Assembly (NCBI GenBank): GCA_910578185.1
Contig: CAJTPN010000046.1
Coordinates: 1-6,580, forward strand
Direction of reading: 5' to 3'
Length of the DNA: 6,580 nucleotides
Source of the DNA: an uncultured Acetatifactor sp.
Lineage (GTDB): Bacteria; Bacillota; Clostridia; Lachnospirales; Lachnospiraceae
The position numbers and the translations under genes were made by a program. The notes under the pieces were generated by a model. The model searched no databases. It was not told the DNA's origin and saw only the letters and a list, made by a program, of their open reading frames with translations. This document shows, piece by piece, positions 1 through 6,525 of the stretch. Positions within the stretch are counted from its first letter, which is position 1, and every line of letters begins with the position of its first letter.

Positions 1-2697
1 AAGAAATATTTTCACGCGGAGGTGGATCGCAGCAGGAAGCCCTTTACCATTGTGATTCCGCCGCCCAATATCACTGGACAGCTTCACATGGGGCATGCGC
101 TGGACAATACCATGCAGGATATTTTAATTCGTTTTAAGCGGATGCAGGGCTATAACGCGCTGTGGCAGCCAGGTACGGATCACGCTTCCATTGCCACGGA
201 GGTGAAGATCACCGAGAAGCTGAAGGAGGAAGGGATTGACAAAAAGGCGCTGGGGCGGGAGAAATTTCTGGAGCGGGCCTGGGCTTGGAAAGAGGAATAC
301 GGCAGCCGAATCGTTTCCCAATTAAAGAAGATGGGGTCTTCCTGTGACTGGGAGAGGGAGCGCTTTACCATGGACGAGGGGTGCAACAGAGCGGTTACGG
401 AAGTCTTTGTAAAAATGCATAAGAAGGGATATATTTACAAGGGGGCCAGGATAATCAACTGGTGTCCTGTGTGTAATACTTCCATCTCCGATGCGGAGGT
501 GATATATCAGGAGCAGGCGGGGCATCTCTGGCATATCAAATATCCTGTGGTGAGGGAAGACGGAACCCCCAGTGATACGGAATTTCTCACTTTTGCTACC
601 ACCCGGCCTGAAACCATGCTGGGGGATACTGCGGTTGCAATACATCCTGAAGATGAAAGGTACGCGCATCTGATCGGGAAGAGTGTCATGCTGCCCATTA
701 TGAACCGGGTGATCCCTGTTGTGACGGATACTTATGTGGACAGGGAATTTGGCACAGGAGTGGTAAAGATTACCCCGGCTCATGATCCAAATGATTTTGA
801 GGTGGGAAAGCGTCATGGGCTGCCTGTGATCAATGTGATGAACGATAACGCCACTATCAATGAGAATGGCGGAAGGTTCAAAGGAATGGATCGCTATGAG
901 GCAAGAAAGGCTATTGTGAAGGAATTGGATAGTCTGGGGCTCTTGGTAAAGATCGAGGATTATTCTCACAATGTGGGTACCCATGACCGCTGTAAGACCA
1001 CCATTGAACCCTTGGTGAAGGAGCAGTGGTTTGTGAAGATGGAGGAGCTGATCAAGCCTGCGGTGGAAGCTGTGAAAAACGGTCAGGTCAGGCTGGTGCC
1101 GGAGCGCATGGAGAAAATATATTACAACTGGACGGATAATATCAGGGACTGGTGTATCAGCCGTCAGCTTTGGTGGGGACATCGGATTCCTGCATATTAC
1201 TGCGATACCTGTGGGGAGACAGTGGTGTCGGAGGAAGTGCCGGGAGTATGTCCAAAGTGTGGGGCAAAACATTTCACACAGGATCCCGACACATTGGATA
1301 CCTGGTTTTCCTCTGCACTTTGGCCCTTTGAGACCCTGGGATGGCCGGAACGGACGGAGGAGCTGGATTATTTTTATCCCACGGATGTACTTGTTACAGG
1401 TTACGATATCATCTTTTTCTGGGTGATTCGGATGATTTTTTCCGGTTATGAGCACATGGGAAAAAGGCCATTTCACACGGTTCTTTTTCATGGATTGGTT
1501 CGGGACGGCGAGGGGCGCAAAATGTCCAAATCTCTGGGCAACGGTATTGATCCGCTGGAAATCATAGATCAATACGGAGCCGATGCGCTGCGGTTGACCC
1601 TGATTACAGGAAATGCGCCTGGAAACGACATGCGTTTCTACTATGAACGGGTGGAAAATAGCCGAAATTTTGCTAATAAGGTGTGGAATGCCTCACGGTT
1701 TATTCTTATGAATATGGAAAAAGGAATTTCCATGGAGAAAGGAATTTCCATGGAAAATGGAAGTTCCACCCCGGACGGTGCGTTGGGCGGAGTGAGGAAG
1801 CCGGAATTGTCCGAACTGCAGCCGGTGGATAAGTGGATTCTTTCCCGATTGAATTCTTTGATCAAGGAAGCCACGGACAATATGGAGAGCTATGAACTGG
1901 GCATTGCGGTGCAGAAGGTTTATGATTTTATATGGGATGAATTCTGTGACTGGTACATTGAAATGGTGAAACCCAGGTTGTACTATGCTGGAACCGACGA
2001 TGCATCCAAGGGGAAAGGCAGTGAAGAAGCCGCCATGGCAGCAAGCCAGAATGCAGCGCTTTGGACATTGAAGACGGTCTTGATTGATGCGCTGAAGCTT
2101 TTACATCCCTATATGCCCTTTATCACCGAGGAGATTTTCTGCACGCTTCAGAGCGAAGAAGAATCCATTGTGATCAGTAGATGGCCGGAATACAGGGATG
2201 ACCGAAATTTTGCTAAAGAGGAAAAGGATATTGAGATTATCAAGAGTGCGGTTCGTGGAATCCGTAACCTGCGAAATGAGATGAATGTGGGGCCAAGCCG
2301 CAGGACAGGCGTATATGTGGTCAGCCAAGATGATAATATCCTTGGCACATTCACGGAAGGAAAACTGTTCTTTGCTTCCCTTGCATATGCCAATCAGGTG
2401 ACGATACAGAGGGATAAGTCCGGTATCGCTCAGGATGCGGTGTCCGTGGTAATCCCGGGTGCAACACTCTATATTCCCTTTGCGGAATTGGTGGATATCA
2501 AGCAGGAGATAGAACGTCTGGAAAAGGAACGCAAACGGCTGGAAGGCGAACTTGCCAGAGTGAACGGAATGCTTTCCAATGAGCGTTTCTTGTCAAAGGC
2601 GCCCAAGGACAAGATTCAGGCGGAGCAGGAAAAGCTTGCCAAATATACACAGATGATGGAACAAGTAAATCAAAGGCTTGGTCAGCTGCAGGGCTGA
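1..2697 (+). CDS. valS: Valyl-tRNA synthetase, 5' end outside window
   Basis: Class I aminoacyl-tRNA synthetase that charges tRNA-Val with valine in the cytoplasm and edits mischarged threonine. The frame is open from base 1 (KKYFHAEVDRS...), so a GTG at 22 is an internal codon, not the start. By comparison with remembered Bacillus ValRS about 25-30 N-terminal residues are missing. Counting from base 1 (898 residues visible): HMGH, the HIGH signature, at 29-32; CPVC at 155-158; editing-domain TTRPETMLGD at 200-209 and HDPND at about 261-265; a zinc-knuckle-like CxxC...CxxC pair at 401-420; DTWFSSALWPF just after; KMSKS at 507-511; anticodon-binding helical domain from about 605; C-terminal coiled-coil tRNA-binding arm from about 829 to the end. 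These features together are specific to ValRS rather than IleRS or LeuRS. Oddity: a threefold 18-bp in-frame repeat at residues 572-589. It ends in TGA and is followed by a hairpin terminator. folC, which follows valS in Bacillus, is absent here. Confidence 0.97.
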   Translation, partial: KKYFHAEVDRSRKPFTIVIPPPNITGQLHMGHALDNTMQDILIRFKRMQGYNALWQPGTDHASIATEVKITEKLKEEGIDKKALGREKFLERAWAWKEEYGSRIVSQLKKMGSSCDWERERFTMDEGCNRAVTEVFVKMHKKGYIYKGARIINWCPVCNTSISDAEVIYQEQAGHLWHIKYPVVREDGTPSDTEFLTFATTRPETMLGDTAVAIHPEDERYAHLIGKSVMLPIMNRVIPVVTDTYVDREFGTGVVKITPAHDPNDFEVGKRHGLPVINVMNDNATINENGGRFKGMDRYEARKAIVKELDSLGLLVKIEDYSHNVGTHDRCKTTIEPLVKEQWFVKMEELIKPAVEAVKNGQVRLVPERMEKIYYNWTDNIRDWCISRQLWWGHRIPAYYCDTCGETVVSEEVPGVCPKCGAKHFTQDPDTLDTWFSSALWPFETLGWPERTEELDYFYPTDVLVTGYDIIFFWVIRMIFSGYEHMGKRPFHTVLFHGLVRDGEGRKMSKSLGNGIDPLEIIDQYGADALRLTLITGNAPGNDMRFYYERVENSRNFANKVWNASRFILMNMEKGISMEKGISMENGSSTPDGALGGVRKPELSELQPVDKWILSRLNSLIKEATDNMESYELGIAVQKVYDFIWDEFCDWYIEMVKPRLYYAGTDDASKGKGSEEAAMAASQNAALWTLKTVLIDALKLLHPYMPFITEEIFCTLQSEEESIVISRWPEYRDDRNFAKEEKDIEIIKSAVRGIRNLRNEMNVGPSRRTGVYVVSQDDNILGTFTEGKLFFASLAYANQVTIQRDKSGIAQDAVSVVIPGATLYIPFAELVDIKQEIERLEKERKRLEGELARVNGMLSNERFLSKAPKDKIQAEQEKLAKYTQMMEQVNQRLGQLQG
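1714..1767 (+). repeat. Triple 18-bp in-frame tandem repeat inside valS
   Basis: Three consecutive 18-nt units encode MEKGIS, MEKGIS and MENGSS. Units 1 and 2 differ at one silent base (GAA/GAG), and unit 3 differs from unit 1 at two bases. The repeat lies in the linker between the KMSKS-containing catalytic region and the anticodon-binding domain, a place where ValRS tolerates length change. Because the unit is a multiple of three, copy-number change keeps the frame. Confidence 0.9.
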
Positions 2698-2707
2698 AAC
2701 AATTAAA

Positions 2708-2746
2708 AAGACCGCTGCCGAAATAATTTCATTTGGCAGCGGTCTT
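2708..2746. terminator. Bidirectional intrinsic terminator between valS and the chemoreceptor gene
   Basis: AAGACCGCTGCC (2708-2719) pairs perfectly with GGCAGCGGTCTT (2735-2746), a 12-bp GC-rich stem with a 15-nt loop. It begins 10 bases after the valS stop. On the plus strand the stem is followed by a broken T tract (CTTTGGTTT). On the minus strand it is followed directly by TTTAATT, giving the run GGTCTTTTTAATT. The two flanking genes converge on it, so one hairpin can serve both. The U tract is better for the leftward transcript. Confidence 0.85.
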
Positions 2747-2840
2747 CTTTGGTTTCTGACAATAGAATTGTCCCGGAGTGTAAGGGGCTCACAGAAGAAG
2801 GATTGGCCCCTGAATGGGCTGCAGCTTGGTGTGGAGGATC

Positions 2841-4304
2841 TTACTTCCTGGCGCAGGCCTCCAGCTTTTCGGCCAAGGCTTTAATATTTTCCAGTACCCG
2901 GCTGCATTCTTCCATTTTAGTTACCGTGTCGGAGGCCGTTTTGACGCTTTCTCCGGAAGCGGCGGCCACCTCTTGGCTGGTGGCGGACAGATGGGAAATA
3001 TTATTGGAGATCACACCGGTGGCTTCCAGAATTTTTCCCACGGTAGCGTCCGTGTGGTGGATGCTGCTGGTCAGTTCCGCAACTTCTCTGTCAATACTCT
3101 CAAACTTTTCCTTTGCGATCTCAATCTGCTGTGTCTGTCGTTTGATGTATTCTACCGAGTGATTCAGACTGTCCGAGGCGCTTTTGGCGTCTCCGATCAA
3201 TTCGCTGATGATACCCGTGATACGGTTGGTTGCTTCCTTGGTCTGTTCCGAAAGCTTCCGGATTTCTTCCGCTACCACCGAAAACCCTTTTCCGGCTTCC
3301 CCGGCTCTTGCCGCTTCTATGGAGGCGTTGAGAGCCAGCAGGTTTGTCTGAGAGGAGATACTGAGAATATCGCCAACAATGCTTTCCACATTGTCAACGC
3401 GGGTTAAGAGCCTGGAGGTAGCGTCTACGGTCTGATGGCTGGCCGTTTCCACATTTTCTGCCTGTATCTTTAACTCATGCACCAAATCGGCTCCCTCCGC
3501 CACATTTTTAGAAGTGTTTTTTGCGGCGGTTTCTACTCTGGAGGTATCCCGTTCCACTTCGTCCGAGCTCTCTTGTATAGTGGCGCACATCTGGGCCTGT
3601 TCCTGAATGGCTAACGCAGTACTTTCCGTGCTGTCCGCTATATTTTGCATGGCAAAGTTATTTGCGTTGATCCCTTCTTTTAAATCTGCCAGCATCTCGT
3701 TGGCGCTGTGAAAATTTTGACTGATCTCATCGGCAATGGCTACCATCTGATTTGAAATTTTGGCCTGCTGGCTAACGGATTCCCGGATACTTGCCATATT
3801 TTCTTCATTGAAGCGCTGAGTGATTTGCATCACCACATAGGCTGCCACACAGATCAACAGCGTCATCACCCATCGGATTAAGGTAAAGCCTACGTCCATA
3901 CTGCCGGAGGACACATCCCTTGCCGTCCTGATAATGTTTGCGATTGCGATGACCGTGGAACCTGCCATGGCATAATTTTTGTTTAAATACATAATGGAGG
4001 CGATCAATATGGGAAACGCATACACATAAGTGAGCTCTTCCGAGCCAAGGCACATCAAAACCAGATATGCCAGCGCCCCGGATCCTGTCACAACTCTGCC
4101 GCAGGATCTGGTTCCTTTTAATATGGCAAATCCTGCGAAGCTGATGATTAGCAAGATCGCATAAACCACAAGCTGAATATAGGTTCCGGTCTCGGCTTTA
4201 TGTAAAAGGATGGCGTAAAACATGGAAAATATCATGTAGAGCTGTGTTGCGCCGATAATGGTCAGTACCCGTTTGTCGCTTCTTAAATATTGTTCTCTTG
4301 TCAT
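2841..4304 (-). CDS. Methyl-accepting chemotaxis protein with polytopic membrane N-terminus
   Basis: Chemoreceptor of 487 residues that would control the CheA/CheW kinase complex at the inner face of the membrane. The N-terminal third is hydrophobic, with about six membrane helices near residues 13-34, 43-62, 70-86, 92-106, 112-126 and 141-161. There is no large extracellular ligand domain. No HAMP domain is recognisable between the last helix and the signalling rod. Residues from about 165 to 487 form the long helical hairpin typical of MCP signalling domains. The hallmark tip spans about 315-350 and contains SSQTNLLALNASIEAARAGE followed by GKGFSVVAEEIRKLSEQT. The C-terminus (LEACARK) has no CheR/CheB-binding pentapeptide. 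Start: ATG at 4304, chosen because AGGGGGAG lies 9 bases upstream. Codirectional with the HD-GYP gene 224 bp upstream and convergent with valS. The signal is unknown; membrane, redox or small diffusible cues are possible. The family call is firm. Confidence 0.93.
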   Translation of the reverse strand: MTREQYLRSDKRVLTIIGATQLYMIFSMFYAILLHKAETGTYIQLVVYAILLIISFAGFAILKGTRSCGRVVTGSGALAYLVLMCLGSEELTYVYAFPILIASIMYLNKNYAMAGSTVIAIANIIRTARDVSSGSMDVGFTLIRWVMTLLICVAAYVVMQITQRFNEENMASIRESVSQQAKISNQMVAIADEISQNFHSANEMLADLKEGINANNFAMQNIADSTESTALAIQEQAQMCATIQESSDEVERDTSRVETAAKNTSKNVAEGADLVHELKIQAENVETASHQTVDATSRLLTRVDNVESIVGDILSISSQTNLLALNASIEAARAGEAGKGFSVVAEEIRKLSEQTKEATNRITGIISELIGDAKSASDSLNHSVEYIKRQTQQIEIAKEKFESIDREVAELTSSIHHTDATVGKILEATGVISNNISHLSATSQEVAAASGESVKTASDTVTKMEECSRVLENIKALAEKLEACARK

Positions 4305-4313
4305 ATTCGCTGT

Positions 4314-4321
4314 CTCCCCCT
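4314..4321 (-). promoter_or_regulatory. Ribosome binding site of the chemoreceptor gene
   Basis: On the minus strand AGGGGGAG ends 9 bases before the ATG at 4304. It is a strong Shine-Dalgarno match and fixes the start codon of the chemoreceptor. Confidence 0.8.
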
Positions 4322-4333
4322 ATTTCTAATGTG

Positions 4334-4384
4334 GTTTCGGATCCTTACAGGACGGTTAGCACATAACCGATAATGCCCGAAACA
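4334..4384 (-). promoter_or_regulatory. Possible structured 5' leader of the chemoreceptor transcript
   Basis: On the minus strand GTTTCGG (4384-4378) can pair with CCGAAAC (4340-4334). The pair encloses a second perfect hairpin, CGGTTA-TGTGC-TAACCG (4369-4353). The outer stem uses bases from one arm of the promoter palindrome, so it forms only if transcription starts at or upstream of about 4384. It does not match the cyclic-di-GMP riboswitch consensus sequences I can recall. It could equally be a set of half-sites for the same DNA-binding regulator. Confidence 0.3.
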
Positions 4385-4409
4385 TGATTTTATTATAGCA
4401 TGTTTCGGG
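4376..4409. promoter_or_regulatory. Perfect 11-bp inverted repeat around the -10 box, candidate operator
   Basis: CCCGAAACATG (4376-4386) and CATGTTTCGGG (4399-4409) are exact reverse complements separated by 12 bases. The spacer holds the TATAAT of the leftward promoter. Neither strand has a T run after the hairpin, so it does not look like an intrinsic terminator. Its position suits a binding site for a dimeric regulator that would block or shape RNA polymerase binding. The regulator is not identifiable from the sequence. Confidence 0.55.
4392..4400 (-). promoter_or_regulatory. Extended -10 promoter for the chemoreceptor gene
   Basis: On the minus strand TGCTATAAT is a perfect extended -10 element (TGnTATAAT) for the housekeeping sigma factor. 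At a 17-bp spacer the -35 position (4415-4420) reads TTTCCT, a weak match, which is common for extended -10 promoters. Transcription would start near 4384-4386, giving a leader of about 80 nt before the ATG at 4304. The element lies in the centre of an inverted repeat, listed separately. Confidence 0.6.
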
Positions 4410-4504
4410 GAGAAAGGAAAGTGGCGATAGACGTTTTTCTCAAGTGAGAGAATCGGGTGTGTAGCAGTTTGGACAGGTTATTAAACCATTTGCCAGGTAT
4501 TTCC

Positions 4505-4518
4505 GCGCACGCCTGCGC
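4505..4518 (-). other. Small GC hairpin just past the HD-GYP stop codon
   Basis: GCGCA and TGCGC form a 5-bp stem with a 4-base loop, 10 bases after the TAA of the HD-GYP gene. No T run follows on the minus strand, so it is not a convincing intrinsic terminator. It may slow 3' decay or be chance. No better terminator is visible between the two minus-strand genes, so readthrough into the chemoreceptor gene is possible. Confidence 0.25.
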
Positions 4519-4528
4519 CATTGCGTTA

Positions 4529-6223
4529 TTACGTATGGAGCTGTTTGACATAAGCCTCCACATCTTTGCGAATAGCCATAAATACCTGTACGATTTGTGG
4601 GTCAAAGTGACTGCCGGACTCCTTTTGCAGAATCTCGTAGGCCTGCTCCAGCGGCACTTTATCTTTATAGATGCGCCGGGATATCAATGCGTCAAAGACA
4701 TCGGCCACCGCCATAATTCTTGCACATAAAGGGATAGCTTCACCCTTCAGCCCTTCCAGATAACCGGTGCCGTCCCATTTCTCATGATGGAAATGTGCTA
4801 CATCACTGGAAATCCGTACCAGATGTTTATCTGCGTTTTCTCCCAGGATTTCTTCTACGATTTCGCTTCCGAGCCGGGAGTGCTTTTTCATGATCTCAAA
4901 TTCCTCGGGGGTAAATTTTCCCGGTTTGTTTAAGATCGTATCGGAGATCATGATTTTTCCTACATCGTGCAGCGCGGCAGCGTTTGTAATCTTTTCAATA
5001 TATTCCTGGTTTACTTCTTCCGGGTGCATATGTTGCTCAAACATATACCGGACGATGAGGGAAACATATTTCTTTGTGCTCATCACATGCTGTCCCGTAT
5101 TGTTGTCCCGGCTCTCGATCAAAGTGACCATTCCCTCGATTACGTGTTCCTGCATCTGCAGCATGCGTTGTGTCTGTTCCTTGATTTCAAGAGTTTGTTC
5201 CCGTACACGTTCCTCCAGAGTGAGCTGGTATTCCTGCAGCTGCTGCGCATAATGAAGCGCCTTTGTTCTGTTGAGATAGCTTGCGGTACAGAAATATACC
5301 AGTATTGCAAAAATCAGTATTGATATGATTAAATTATTGTATAAATTGTTTTGAACCCGCTGGAATAACTGATTGGTGTTGATGACCATAACCACATACC
5401 AGTCATCCTGTACCACTTTTGAAAATACTTTGCAGTCTGTTCCGTCAATCTGGGCCTCTAAGGTACTTCCGGAGGCATGCAGAATCCGTTCTGCAAGTTC
5501 CTGCATCTGTGTGCCTTTCAAATCGGGATCCGTCAGGAAATTTTTACCCTTCATTCTCTCGTCGGAATGAGCTACGATTAAGCCGGATTTATCTATGATA
5601 AATCCGTAGCCGTTTCCGTTCAGGTTCATCTCTTCCGCAAACTGCTGCATTTCATCCATGACAATATCCAGGGAAACCACACTCTCACCGTCCGAGAGCA
5701 ACTGACTGACAGAGATCATGATGCTGTTTGTCTGGGCATCCAGGTAGGGGGAGACCACCACTGGTTTTCCGTCACCGCTTACTGCGGACAGGTACCATGG
5801 CCGCTCCTGAGGGACATAGTCTTTTGGGGGAACCCAGCCGATGCCGTCGATGTAATCGCCGCGGAACACTCCATAGATACCTGTAAAATTCATATCGATG
5901 TGAAGTTCGTAGGCCTTTGACTCGGACAGAAGGTATTGTTCGATTTCCTCTGAGCTTTGTCCTTCCCGCAGCATGTAGTCAATGGTCAGACCAGTGACCT
6001 GAAGGACGTCCAGTCCCCTGAGCAGGAAATTATTCAGTTTTTCTGATTCTTCCGAAACGGTCCGTTCGCCAAGTGTGACGGCGTCCTGCCTGGCAATGGA
6101 ATAAAAGGATCCAAAGCTATAACAGACAATGGCAATTAATGCGGTTAAGGTGAAAAGAAGTGTTGCCAGGTAATGTAATTTGTCCCGTCCTGTTCCATAT
6201 ATTTTTTCATCCCTTTTCTTCAT
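4529..6223 (-). CDS. dCache sensor with HD-GYP-type cyclic-di-GMP phosphodiesterase domain
   Basis: Membrane-anchored signalling protein of 564 residues from the ATG at 6223. Order: short basic N-terminus; membrane helix about 17-40; extracellular dCache domain about 50-285; second membrane helix about 296-318; coiled coil about 320-362; cytoplasmic HD domain about 362-560. HD-GYP proteins hydrolyse cyclic-di-GMP. Visible catalytic residues: H379, H419-D420 with K423 (HDVGK), H448 (MKKHS), H479-H480-E481, D508 and D511 (ADVFDAL), which cover the metal ligands known for the family. The GYP signature reads GYL (487-489). The dCache part has Y136, R141, W143, Y144, Y160, D162 and D186, with spacing close to that of amino-acid-binding dCache receptors such as PctA. 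Start: ATG at 6223 preferred for its AAAGGA site. An in-frame TTG at 6253 would add ten residues but has no ribosome site. No GGDEF domain is present. The role in lowering cyclic-di-GMP is inferred from the family. Confidence 0.9.
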   Translation of the reverse strand: MKKRDEKIYGTGRDKLHYLATLLFTLTALIAIVCYSFGSFYSIARQDAVTLGERTVSEESEKLNNFLLRGLDVLQVTGLTIDYMLREGQSSEEIEQYLLSESKAYELHIDMNFTGIYGVFRGDYIDGIGWVPPKDYVPQERPWYLSAVSGDGKPVVVSPYLDAQTNSIMISVSQLLSDGESVVSLDIVMDEMQQFAEEMNLNGNGYGFIIDKSGLIVAHSDERMKGKNFLTDPDLKGTQMQELAERILHASGSTLEAQIDGTDCKVFSKVVQDDWYVVMVINTNQLFQRVQNNLYNNLIISILIFAILVYFCTASYLNRTKALHYAQQLQEYQLTLEERVREQTLEIKEQTQRMLQMQEHVIEGMVTLIESRDNNTGQHVMSTKKYVSLIVRYMFEQHMHPEEVNQEYIEKITNAAALHDVGKIMISDTILNKPGKFTPEEFEIMKKHSRLGSEIVEEILGENADKHLVRISSDVAHFHHEKWDGTGYLEGLKGEAIPLCARIMAVADVFDALISRRIYKDKVPLEQAYEILQKESGSHFDPQIVQVFMAIRKDVEAYVKQLHT

Positions 6224-6229
6224 GCGAAA

Positions 6230-6235
6230 TCCTTT
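6230..6235 (-). promoter_or_regulatory. Ribosome binding site deciding the HD-GYP start
   Basis: AAAGGA on the minus strand ends 6 bases before the ATG at 6223. The upstream in-frame TTG at 6253 has no such site, so the shorter 564-residue product is preferred. Confidence 0.7.
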
Positions 6236-6316
6236 CCGCCGGCGTTTTGGCAATTTGACGTCATACTTGAAAGCGATGCGGCAGGCACCTGTATTGTATA
6301 TCTGTAGTCCGCATTG

Positions 6317-6322
6317 ATTATA
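6317..6322 (-). promoter_or_regulatory. Possible -10 box for the HD-GYP gene
   Basis: A perfect TATAAT lies on the minus strand about 95 bases before the ATG at 6223. No good -35 stands 16-18 bases upstream. A TTGACG (6325-6330) is too close, and a perfect TTGACA (6365-6370) is too far for this box, though TTGACA has GAAAAT 18 bases downstream as an alternative. The true promoter cannot be settled from the sequence. Confidence 0.3.
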
Positions 6323-6491
6323 TTCGTCAAGCCTTTCTTAATTTTCTCATATATTTCCGTATCATGTCAACCACATTTTCGGAATATTTGAATCCATGGA
6401 CACCCGTGTCAGCATATATATTTTGACGTCTGAAAGTGCAGGAAAGCAAGACGGAAGAGATATAAGAGCTGGCAACGTGGCATAAAAAAGC

Positions 6492-6520
6492 TTGATTTGC
6501 TATCGGGCATGTGGTAGTCT
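6492..6520 (+). promoter_or_regulatory. Possible rightward promoter before the hexamer repeat
   Basis: TTGATT (6492-6497) and TAGTCT (6515-6520) are separated by 17 bases, and TG stands one base before the -10 (TGGTAGTCT), making it extended. The -35 matches four of six consensus bases and the -10 three of six. Transcription would begin near 6526, at the first unit of the hexamer tract, and drive a gene beyond the window. The call is weak. Confidence 0.3.
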
Positions 6521-6525
6521 GTTAG

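Larger units (their letters stand above)
6254..6525. other. Intergenic region upstream of the HD-GYP gene
   Basis: No recognisable gene. It is AT-rich with several small symmetries: TGACGTCA (6256-6263), a second TTTGACGTC copy (6422-6430) matching 6254-6262, TCCATGGA (6393-6400) and the interrupted palindrome GACACCCGTGTC (6399-6410). It presumably holds the leftward promoter of the HD-GYP gene and, at its right end, a possible rightward promoter. No terminator with a T run is visible on either strand. Confidence 0.5.

Noticed and set aside
322..1572. Long open frame of about 416 codons on the minus strand
   Set aside because: It lies fully antisense to the conserved catalytic part of valS. 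Its translation is rich in His, Pro and Ile with no recognisable motif, so it is a shadow of the real gene.
1662..2216. The 15-mer CCGAAATTTTGCTAA occurs at 1662-1676 and again at 2202-2216 within valS
   Set aside because: The first copy encodes the conserved RNFAN segment of ValRS and the second a variable region. No larger repeat surrounds them, so chance or codon-use similarity is enough.
2783..2811. Weak hairpin AGGGGC/GCCCCT downstream of the chemoreceptor stop
   Set aside because: Only 6 bp with a large loop and no T run; the strong hairpin at 2708-2746 is a better terminator.
4305..4528. Cyclic-di-GMP riboswitch or sigma-28-type motility promoter upstream of the chemoreceptor
   Set aside because: I found no match to the class I or II riboswitch cores I can recall. 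The CCGATA-like words present are on the wrong strand or lack a TAAA box at the right spacing.
6251..6253. TTG at 6253 as the HD-GYP start
   Set aside because: It has no ribosome binding site, whereas the ATG ten codons later has AAAGGA at a good distance.
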